From contig JAQVLL010000160.1 in assembly GCA_028704195.1 (NCBI GenBank), positions 1 to 5,341 on the forward strand: a stretch of DNA of 5,341 bases. Reading direction: 5' to 3'. The position numbers were made by a program, and so were the translations under genes. The notes under the pieces were generated by a model that saw nothing but the letters and a program-made list of their open reading frames with translations, was not told the DNA's origin and ran no database searches. Each line of letters opens with the position of its first letter. Within the stretch, counting starts at the first letter, position 1. Positions 1 to 5,341 of the stretch are shown here, in pieces. The DNA is from Smithellaceae bacterium (GTDB lineage: Bacteria > Desulfobacterota > Syntrophia > Syntrophales > Smithellaceae).

Positions 1-173
1 TTAAACGTCTGTCAATCTGTCATTCGCGCGAAGGATGGAAACCGGTTATTCATCATGCTCCGGATTCCAGAATGACCGGTGTAATCGCGGCAATGATTCA
101 GGAAAGACAGATTAATAATTTGCGCAAAGGCCGCACACCTGAACCATGTGTGATAGTAACTTACACCGCATAG
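1..173 (+). CDS. Possible C-terminal end of an unidentified upstream gene (5' partial)
   Basis: Reading in the frame of base 3, the sequence is open from the left edge to a TAG at 171-173, giving about 56 residues. The tail reads ...RKGRTPEPCVIVTYTA. The stop lies 40 bases before the carboxyltransferase start, so this could be the last part of a gene in the same operon. I do not recognise the family. Support is weak. A 56-codon open stretch can occur by chance. By hand count only about two fifths of its codons end in G or C, less than in a sample of the following gene. A competing frame (base 1) stops at 73-75 and could equally be the real C-terminus. No start codon or domain can be judged because the 5' part is outside the window. 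Confidence 0.3.
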   Translation, partial: KRLSICHSREGWKPVIHHAPDSRMTGVIAAMIQERQINNLRKGRTPEPCVIVTYTA

Positions 174-201
174 AGGGTCAAGACAAAAACTCGGCATATA
201 A

Positions 202-206
202 AGGAG
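202..206 (+). promoter_or_regulatory. Ribosome binding site of the carboxyltransferase gene
   Basis: AGGAG sits seven bases before the ATG at 214, a near-ideal Shine-Dalgarno sequence and spacing. It fixes the start of the gene firmly and predicts efficient translation. Confidence 0.85.
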
Positions 207-213
207 AATCTTT

Positions 214-1785
214 ATGAGTGATGATTTCAATCCGACGACAACCCAGGGGAAAATCAAAATATTTGAAGAAAAAGTTCAGGCACTGATGCGCATGGGCGGC
301 GAGAAGGCAGTCAAGAAACAACATGACGGTGGCAAGATGACGGCCCGTGAGCGGCTGAATCATCTATTTGATGAAGGGACCTTTCAGGAAGTTCAGCTTT
401 TTGTGAAGCACCACTCAACCCTTTTCGGTATGGATAAAAAAGAAATCCCGGCCGATGGCGTCATTACCGGCTTTGGAAAAGTCAATGGCCGCACGGTATT
501 TGCCGCAGCCCAGGATTTCACAAGCGCCGGAGGCACACTGGGTGAAATGCATGCGAAAAAGATCTGGAAGGTCATGGACATGGCCATTACCGCGCAAAAG
601 CCGTTTATCGCGATCAATGATTCGGGAGGTGCGAGAATTCAGGAAGGCGTTCCCTCTCTGGAGGGTTACGGCGGAATCTTTTACCGCAACAGCATCGCCT
701 CCGGCTACATTCCCCAGATTACGGCCATCATGGGGCCGACGGCGGGCGGGGCGGTTTATTCTCCGGCGCTCACGGACTGGATTTTTATGGTGAAAAACAC
801 GTCCTACATGTACATTACCGGCCCGGAAGTCATCAAGGCAGTGATCGGCGAGGAAGTCACCCAGGAAGACCTTGGCGGAGCTATGGCGCACGCCTCCAAA
901 AGTGGTGTCTGCCACGTTGTCACGGAAAATGACAAGGATTGCATCGACAAGATCAAAAAGCTCCTGTCTTATCTTCCCGACAGCTGCAATTCGCCGCTGC
1001 CTGTTGCGACGACAACTGACAGTGCCGACCGTGTATGTCCTGAACTGGATAAAGCCATTCCGGACAAGGCAGTACGTGCGTACAACATGAAAAGCATCAT
1101 CAAAGCTGTGGCCGACAATGGTGAAATATTTGAATTGCATGAACACTGGGCGCAAAACATCATTGTTGCCATCATTCGCATAATGGGCAGACCTGTCGGA
1201 GTCATTGCCAACAATCCCATGTTTTACGCGGGTGTGCTCAATGTCAATGCGTCGGACAAGGCGTCGCGCTTCATTCGTTTTTGCGACGCCTTCAACATAC
1301 CGCTTCTGACCTTTGCCGATGTTCCCGGCTACATGCCCGGCACGGATCAGGAGTGGGCGGGCATCATCCGCCACGGAGCGAAACTGCTGCACGCTTATTC
1401 GGAAGCGACCGTGCCGAAAATTACCGTTGTGACCCGTAAAGATTACGGCGGATCATATATCGGCATGTGCTGCAAGCAGCTGGGGGCGGATTATGTCATG
1501 GCGTGGCCGACGGCGGAAATCGCCGTAATGGGCGCGGAAGGGGCATGCAACATTATTTACCGGACCGAAATTAAAGCGGCTGAGGATCCGGCGGCCAGGA
1601 GGGCCGAATTGATCGCGGGCTATGAAGAAAAATTCAATAACCCTTATTTTGCGGCGTCGCTGGGAGCTATCGAAGAAATCATCCTCCCGCGGGAAACCCG
1701 AAAGCGAATCATTGCCGTACTGGATGCCCTGACGAATAAAAAAGAAGCGCGACTGGATAAAAAACATAATAACATGCCACTGTAG
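214..1785 (+). CDS. Biotin-dependent acyl-CoA carboxyltransferase subunit (propionyl-CoA carboxylase beta / methylmalonyl-CoA decarboxylase alpha type)
   Basis: A complete 523-residue carboxyl transferase protein, the usual length for PccB/MmdA. Such subunits move a carboxyl group between biotin on a carrier protein and an acyl-CoA in the cytoplasm. Visible motifs are KMTARERL (41-48), the N-domain GGARIQEGV (138-146) and MGPTAGGAVYSPA (173-185), then the C-domain DVPGYMPG (369-376), GIIRHGAK (383-390), RKDYGGSYIGM (408-418) and WPTAEIAVMG (431-440). The family-typical tail KKHNNMPL ends the protein, so it is full length. At the position corresponding to Asp422 of Streptomyces PccB there is Ile416. 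Methylmalonyl-CoA decarboxylase alpha chains, as I remember them, also read YI there. The start is ATG behind AGGAG. No biotin carboxylase, biotin carrier or membrane decarboxylase subunit follows within the window, so carboxylase versus Na+-linked decarboxylase cannot be decided. Family call is firm; exact substrate is uncertain. Confidence 0.93.
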   Translation: MSDDFNPTTTQGKIKIFEEKVQALMRMGGEKAVKKQHDGGKMTARERLNHLFDEGTFQEVQLFVKHHSTLFGMDKKEIPADGVITGFGKVNGRTVFAAAQDFTSAGGTLGEMHAKKIWKVMDMAITAQKPFIAINDSGGARIQEGVPSLEGYGGIFYRNSIASGYIPQITAIMGPTAGGAVYSPALTDWIFMVKNTSYMYITGPEVIKAVIGEEVTQEDLGGAMAHASKSGVCHVVTENDKDCIDKIKKLLSYLPDSCNSPLPVATTTDSADRVCPELDKAIPDKAVRAYNMKSIIKAVADNGEIFELHEHWAQNIIVAIIRIMGRPVGVIANNPMFYAGVLNVNASDKASRFIRFCDAFNIPLLTFADVPGYMPGTDQEWAGIIRHGAKLLHAYSEATVPKITVVTRKDYGGSYIGMCCKQLGADYVMAWPTAEIAVMGAEGACNIIYRTEIKAAEDPAARRAELIAGYEEKFNNPYFAASLGAIEEIILPRETRKRIIAVLDALTNKKEARLDKKHNNMPL

Positions 1786-1893
1786 AATAGCATAGAAATT
1801 TAAGATGAAGAGAAAAGAGCGGAAAACGGGGGTGCCGTACTATCTGACCGGATCATGGCCTGAGGAGCCCTTGAGGCGGCGCAGAAGGTCGTG

Positions 1894-1925
1894 CGGGTGT
1901 TTTGCAACCGTTTCTTTGTTTTTTT
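1894..1925 (+). terminator. Weak candidate Rho-independent terminator after the carboxyltransferase
   Basis: CGGGTG (1894-1899) can pair with CAACCG (1905-1910) around a five-base loop, with one G-A mismatch. The hairpin is followed directly by a T-rich run (1911-1925: three T, C, three T, G, seven T). The T-tract is good but the stem is short and imperfect, and it lies 108 bases past the stop codon. It would separate the carboxyltransferase transcript from the CNNM operon. Confidence 0.35.
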
Positions 1926-1963
1926 ACAAGTAATCTGATACATTAAAAGCCATCGTCAACAGC

Positions 1964-1970
1964 AGTGAGG
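1964..1970 (+). promoter_or_regulatory. Ribosome binding site supporting a TTG start
   Basis: AGTGAGG lies 12 bases before the TTG at 1983, a slightly long spacing. An in-frame TAA at 1977-1979 prevents any earlier start, and the first in-frame ATG would remove the first membrane helix. The site therefore decides in favour of TTG at 1983 (a second TTG at 1989 is 18 bases away). Confidence 0.5.
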
Positions 1971-1982
1971 TTGAAATAATCA

Positions 1983-3254
1983 TTGGCTTTGAGTTCTGAT
2001 ATTGTCATACTGTTTCTTCTTTTTTTGTTGTCCGGCTTTTTTTCATCGGCGGAGGCGGCACTGCTTTCGCTAACTGATCTCCATCTGCACAAGATGAAGT
2101 CGGACAATTATCCCTTTCTGGATTCCGTGGTGAAACTGCTGGATAATCCACGCCGCCTGCTCATTACCATTGTGACCGGCAATGAAGCCGTGAATATCAG
2201 CATTTCCATCCTCGCAGCGGCTTTATTCATCAGTTTGTTCGGCTCAAAAGGACAGTGGATTTCCATTGTGGCGACCTCCATTGTTCTTTTTATTGCCGGT
2301 GAAGCCATTCCCAAAACATTTGGCGTTACTTATCCCATGAGGATTTCTTCGGCGGTTTCGCCGCTTTTGCTGATCATTTCCCGACTGGAATATCCGGTTG
2401 TTGCCGCTCTGGAAAAAACACCCGCTTTAATATTGAACCGTTTGGACAAGAGCAGGATAAAAGATTCGGATGTCCTGATGGAAGATGAATTCAAAAACCT
2501 CATTGATGCCGGAAGCCGCGAAGGGGTGGTCGATGAGTCACAGAAAGAACTCATTAAAACCATTTTTGAATCGGGTGACAGACCGGTGACAGACATCATG
2601 ATCCCCCGTGTGGATATGTTCTGTCTGCCCTTTGACATGAAAACGTCGGACATCGTCCGGCAGGTGGTTCACGGCCGCTATGAGCGGGTTCCCGTCTACC
2701 GGGAAGACCGTGATGATATCATCGGTATCCTCTTTGCCCGCGACCTGCTGAATGATGCTTTGCGTCCAGGTGAATCAACATCTGTTGAAAAGCTGCTTGC
2801 CCGGCCTTATTTTGTGCCTGAGGAGAAAACCATCAATGGACTGCTGCATGATTTCCGGGAAAAATCAACCCAGATTGCCATTGTGGTGGATGAATATGGG
2901 GGTGTGTCCGGTCTGGTGACCCTGGAAGATATTCTTGAGCATTTATTTGAGGAGGCCTATGGAGATGATCTGCCAGCGAACTGCGGGTGTGACATTATTG
3001 ATAGCAAGACAATGATTGTTCCAGGCATCATGTCAATGGAACAGGTCAATGATTTGTTTCAGGCGTCCCTGCCGCTGGAGGAATTTGATACCATTGGAGG
3101 TTTTGTCCTGCATTTATTCGGCAGGATGCCGGAACGCGGCGAGATGGTCCATTTTGAAAATTATCATTTTCGCATCGAGAGTGTAGGAAGAACACGGATC
3201 CTTAAAATCCGGGTTGAAAAGGAACAACAAAAAGAAACAGAAGGTGAAGCATGA
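1983..3254 (+). CDS. CNNM/CorC-family membrane protein with paired CBS domains (putative divalent cation transporter), first of a pair
   Basis: A complete 423-residue protein of the family often annotated 'hemolysin' or CorC/HlyC. Solved bacterial homologues act as Na+-coupled Mg2+ transporters in the inner membrane. The DUF21/CNNM membrane domain covers about residues 1-190. It has hydrophobic segments near 6-28, 58-86, 91-114 and 120-142, the motif SSAEAALLS (21-29), and the signature GEAIPK (106-111). A CBS pair spans about 200-325, with the second CBS carrying DEYGG (303-307) and TLED (313-316), a pattern compatible with nucleotide binding. A CorC_HlyC domain follows from about 340 to 412 (IGGFVLHLFGR, 371-381). 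The start is TTG, required because an in-frame stop precedes it and no ATG occurs before Met38. The stop overlaps the next gene by ATGA, so the two are probably translationally coupled. The 'hemolysin' name is historical and should not be taken as a toxin function. Confidence 0.92.
   Translation: MALSSDIVILFLLFLLSGFFSSAEAALLSLTDLHLHKMKSDNYPFLDSVVKLLDNPRRLLITIVTGNEAVNISISILAAALFISLFGSKGQWISIVATSIVLFIAGEAIPKTFGVTYPMRISSAVSPLLLIISRLEYPVVAALEKTPALILNRLDKSRIKDSDVLMEDEFKNLIDAGSREGVVDESQKELIKTIFESGDRPVTDIMIPRVDMFCLPFDMKTSDIVRQVVHGRYERVPVYREDRDDIIGILFARDLLNDALRPGESTSVEKLLARPYFVPEEKTINGLLHDFREKSTQIAIVVDEYGGVSGLVTLEDILEHLFEEAYGDDLPANCGCDIIDSKTMIVPGIMSMEQVNDLFQASLPLEEFDTIGGFVLHLFGRMPERGEMVHFENYHFRIESVGRTRILKIRVEKEQQKETEGEA
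3241..3247 (+). promoter_or_regulatory. Ribosome binding site of the second CNNM gene, inside the first
   Basis: AAGGTGA, inside the last codons of the upstream gene, precedes the ATG at 3251 by three bases (six bases from AAGG). With the ATGA stop/start overlap this supports coupled translation of the two paralogs. Confidence 0.6.
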
Positions 3255-4564
3255 GCGTTTATCTGATCCTTGCCGTTATCTTTGTGTGCCTGATCCTGGA
3301 GGCCCTCTATTCCGGAGGCGAGGTTGCGCTGTTTTCTTCTGACATCAACAAAATCAAATACTACGCGCGCAAGGGGTCATCGGCAGCCGCACAGGCCGTC
3401 AGGTTAAAAGAACATCCCGAGTGGTTTATCTCCACCTCGCTCATCGGAACAAATCTGGCGATTATCACCGCCTCCACCCTGGCCACAGGGCTTTTGATCA
3501 AATATTTCGGTGCAAAGACGGGTGAACAAGTTGCTTTTCTGATCCTGCTGCCGGCTTTGTTTGTCATACTTGTCGTCCGCAGCATTTTCCAGCATTATGC
3601 CGAGCAGATGGCAATCCGGGTGGCCCACTTTATCCGCCTGTCATCCTTTGTGTTTTATCCGCTGGCTTATTTTATCGCGGCGGTCTCCAGAGGCGCCGTC
3701 AACATTTCTTTCGACCCGAACGAGAAGACGCCCTCCTACATTACGACAGAAGGTCTTAAATATATTTTGGGAGAAAAGACCCAGGGCAGCGATATTCTGA
3801 CAACAGAAAAAGAAATGGTGAGCCGTGTCTTTGATTTTTCGGGGCTTACGGCGGAAAAGATCATGGTTCCTGTTTCAGCGCTTACGGCGCTGCCTCAAAC
3901 CATGACCATCGACGAAGCGGTTCGTGTTGTCGCGGAAAAGAAATACATGCGAATTCCCGTTTTTTCCGATACCGTTTACAATATCGTCGGAATTCTAAAT
4001 TATTTTGATCTTTTGGATTTAATGCTCAAACGGCGGGGAAAACCGTCGGAAGGTTTGGATGAGGCCACGGTGACAGACTGCATGCGGACGGATGTTTTTT
4101 ATGTTCCCGAGACGAAAAAGGCGGGTCCGCTGTTAATGGATATGCAAAGAAGAAGGGAACACATGGCGGTTGTCGTTGACGAATACGGTGGCGCAGTAGG
4201 TATTGTCACCTTGGAGGACATCGGAGAGGAAATTATCGGAAGCATCGATGAAGAATACAACAAAGGTGAAAAACTGTATAAAATGATGTCGCCGGGGCGG
4301 TATTTGATCAATGGTCGGATGAAAATTGACGATCTGAATCAAATTTTATTGACAGGGCTGCCGGAAGGCAATTATGAGACCCTTGGCGGTTTCCTGATAC
4401 ACCAGGTGGGGAGAATCCCGTTGCAACGTGAAAGGATTGAATGCAATGGCATCATTTTCGTTGTTGAAAACGCGGATCAAAAATCCATTCGGGAAGTTCT
4501 GGCCGTTTTTCCACCGCAACTGGAGAGACCGCGAACACAAAATGCCAGAGGTGAAAACAATTGA
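3251..4564 (+). CDS. CNNM/CorC-family paralog with degenerate membrane signature, second of a pair
   Basis: A complete 437-residue protein with the same architecture as its upstream neighbour. The DUF21 membrane domain (about 1-190) has hydrophobic segments near 3-28, 58-84, 94-112 and 127-148. It keeps SGGEVALFS (21-29), similar to the neighbour. At the GExIPK position, however, it reads RSIFQH (110-115), so the conserved Glu, Pro and Lys are all missing. The CBS pair (about 200-330) is intact, with IPVF (235-238), DEYGG (310-314) and TLED (320-323). The CorC_HlyC domain (about 345-420) has ETLGGFLIHQVGRIP (376-390). It is therefore not simply decayed: the frame is full length and the regulatory half is well conserved. 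The ATG overlaps the upstream stop, and its own TGA overlaps the next start. It may form a heterodimer with the upstream protein or have lost transport and kept a regulatory role; both are inference. The two genes differ widely at DNA level, which points to an old duplication. Confidence 0.9.
   Translation: MSVYLILAVIFVCLILEALYSGGEVALFSSDINKIKYYARKGSSAAAQAVRLKEHPEWFISTSLIGTNLAIITASTLATGLLIKYFGAKTGEQVAFLILLPALFVILVVRSIFQHYAEQMAIRVAHFIRLSSFVFYPLAYFIAAVSRGAVNISFDPNEKTPSYITTEGLKYILGEKTQGSDILTTEKEMVSRVFDFSGLTAEKIMVPVSALTALPQTMTIDEAVRVVAEKKYMRIPVFSDTVYNIVGILNYFDLLDLMLKRRGKPSEGLDEATVTDCMRTDVFYVPETKKAGPLLMDMQRRREHMAVVVDEYGGAVGIVTLEDIGEEIIGSIDEEYNKGEKLYKMMSPGRYLINGRMKIDDLNQILLTGLPEGNYETLGGFLIHQVGRIPLQRERIECNGIIFVVENADQKSIREVLAVFPPQLERPRTQNARGENN
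4547..4554 (+). promoter_or_regulatory. Ribosome binding site of the GlmU-like gene
   Basis: AGAGGTGA contains a seven-base perfect match to the 16S anti-Shine-Dalgarno complement (GAGGTGA). It lies nine bases before ATG 4564 and six before TTG 4561, so spacing alone does not choose between them. ATG is preferred as the more common start codon. Confidence 0.6.
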
Positions 4565-5319
4565 TGAATGATACGAAATTCTGCGCACTTATTTTAGCGG
4601 CGGGGAAGGGAACCCGCATGAAATCGGATATGGCCAAAGTCATGCATGTTCTGGAAGGCAAACCGTTATTGCGTTATTCCCTGGAGGCGGCGCGTAACGC
4701 GAAAGCTGAAAAAATAGTGGTCATTGTCGGCCATCAGTCGGACAAAGTCAGGGAATCTTTTCCGGACCCGGATCTGGTTTTTGTCCAGCAGATGCCGCAG
4801 CTTGGCACAGGCCATGCCGTCATGCAGGCCGCCGTTGTCCTTAAAGATTACCAGGGATTAACCGTAATCCTCTGTGGTGATGTGCCTCTTTTAAAGCCGC
4901 AAACGATCAGGCGCCTGATCAGCAGTCACCAGGAATCGCAATCCTGCGTGACTGTGCTGACGACGGAACCGCCCGGTCCCCACGCATACGGACGTATCGT
5001 CAAGGATGATCATGGCGATATCCTGAAAATTGTTGAGCACCGTGATGCGAACGATGCCGAAAAAGAAATACTGGAAATCAATACGGGTATTTATTGTGTT
5101 GAAACGCCGTTTTTATTTTCAGCCCTGGAGCAGGTTAAAAACGATAATCAGCAGAAAGAGTATTACCTGACCGACATCGTGGAAATCGGCCGAAGGGAGG
5201 GCCGAAAGGTTCATGCCTGTTTGACAGTGGACTATGTTGAGGTGATGGGCATCAATACGCTTGAAGAGCTGAATAAAGCGGCCCGGTATCTTCGTGAATC
5301 AGCATCCTTTCAGGATTGA
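4564..5319 (+). CDS. Single-domain UDP-N-acetylglucosamine pyrophosphorylase (GlmU N-terminal domain only)
   Basis: A 251-residue nucleotidyltransferase that would form UDP-GlcNAc, or a related UDP-sugar, from the sugar 1-phosphate and UTP. This is a cytoplasmic step toward peptidoglycan and lipopolysaccharide. Counting from ATG 4564, residues line up with E. coli GlmU: LAAGKGTRM (11-19) with Arg18 and Lys25 at identical positions, QLGTGHA (79-85), GDVPL (105-109), YGRIV (142-146), VEH (157-159), NTGI (173-176), YYLTDIV (200-206) and GINT (229-232). Asp106 and Asn231 correspond to the Mg2+ ligands Asp105 and Asn227. GlmU is normally about 456 residues with a left-handed beta-helix acetyltransferase domain. 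Here the protein stops right after the linker helix, and the other two frames of the 22 bases beyond the stop show no GlmU continuation. It overlaps the CNNM stop (TGATG), so it is the third gene of that unit. A TTG three bases upstream (4561) is an alternative start. The UTP-transferase function is likely; the exact sugar is not proven. Confidence 0.9.
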   Translation: MNDTKFCALILAAGKGTRMKSDMAKVMHVLEGKPLLRYSLEAARNAKAEKIVVIVGHQSDKVRESFPDPDLVFVQQMPQLGTGHAVMQAAVVLKDYQGLTVILCGDVPLLKPQTIRRLISSHQESQSCVTVLTTEPPGPHAYGRIVKDDHGDILKIVEHRDANDAEKEILEINTGIYCVETPFLFSALEQVKNDNQQKEYYLTDIVEIGRREGRKVHACLTVDYVEVMGINTLEELNKAARYLRESASFQD

Positions 5320-5341
5320 TTTGTGTCCCGAATGAGTCATC

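Larger units (their letters stand above)
1786..1982 (+). other. Intergenic gap between two transcription units
   Basis: This 197-base stretch separates the carboxyltransferase from the CNNM-GlmU unit. The middle (about 1826-1900) is GC-rich and contains an imperfect palindrome around 1858-1877 (GCCT...AGGC arms) without a following T-tract. The right third is T/A-rich. A 42-codon ATG frame (1805-1933, Arg-rich, two Cys) is present but has no convincing ribosome binding site and runs through the possible terminator, so I do not call it a gene. A poor promoter match for the next gene is TTGTTT (1916-1921), 17 bases, then TACATT (1939-1944). Confidence 0.6.

Noticed and set aside
41..80. Two copies of the palindrome ACCGGT, 34 bases apart, as an operator
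   Set aside because: Only six bases each, with no shared flanks and no promoter elements nearby; the repeat is expected by chance.
197..202. TATAAA as a -10 promoter element for the carboxyltransferase
   Set aside because: It overlaps the ribosome binding site, would place the transcript start only a few bases before the ATG, and has no -35 match at the right distance.
12..257. An 81-codon - strand frame across the left edge and the start of the carboxyltransferase
   Set aside because: It overlaps the ribosome binding site and first codons of a firm gene, and I recognise no domain or homologue in it.
415..1392. A 325-codon open frame on the - strand inside the carboxyltransferase gene
   Set aside because: It is fully antisense to a gene with unmistakable family motifs. 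Its translation is rich in Arg and His with no recognisable domain, typical of a mirror frame in a coding region.
5187..5204. CGGCC / GGCCG inverted repeat near the end of the GlmU-like gene
   Set aside because: It lies inside conserved coding sequence, has only a five-base stem and no T-tract, so it is not a terminator.
5300..5341. Frameshift explaining the missing GlmU C-terminal domain
   Set aside because: Translating the other two forward frames through the last 40 bases gives no residues resembling the GlmU linker or start of the hexapeptide repeats, so the stop looks genuine within the visible sequence.
5332..5341. ATG at 5332 as the start of a further gene
   Set aside because: Only ten bases are visible and no clear ribosome binding site precedes it.

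Overview
This window is an ordinary-looking chromosomal segment in which every confident gene lies on the + strand. It holds four complete protein genes and possibly the tail of a fifth at the left edge. I see no RNA genes, CRISPR arrays, transposases or other mobile-element hallmarks. The protein styles fit an anaerobic Gram-negative bacterium of the former Deltaproteobacteria, for example a syntroph or sulfate reducer. These styles are a methylmalonyl-CoA-decarboxylase-like carboxyltransferase, tandem CNNM/CorC proteins and a short GlmU-like enzyme. That placement is inferred from protein character, not from a marker gene.

Left part (1-1982): an open frame of unknown identity runs in from the left edge and stops at 173. 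It is followed by a full-length biotin-dependent acyl-CoA carboxyltransferase (214-1785) behind a strong ribosome binding site. A 197-base gap (1786-1982) follows. It holds a weak hairpin plus T-tract that may be a terminator, a poor promoter candidate, and a short open frame that is probably not a gene.

Right part (1983-5319): three genes are packed without gaps as one translational unit. Two consecutive CNNM/CorC-type membrane proteins (DUF21, paired CBS, CorC_HlyC domain) overlap by ATGA. The second is followed, through a TGATG overlap, by a single-domain UDP-N-acetylglucosamine pyrophosphorylase that matches only the N-terminal half of GlmU. The first CNNM protein keeps the membrane-domain signature GExIPK. 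The second has lost it while keeping its regulatory domains.

How they may work together: the carboxyltransferase probably belongs to propionate/methylmalonyl-CoA or related acyl-CoA metabolism, and its biotin carboxylase or decarboxylase partners are not in this window. The second unit couples a putative Mg2+/divalent-cation transporter pair with a Mg2+-dependent enzyme of cell-envelope precursor synthesis. The observations most worth following are the degenerate second CNNM paralog (possible heterodimer) and the GlmU half-protein without its acetyltransferase domain. No clearly undescribed system is evident.
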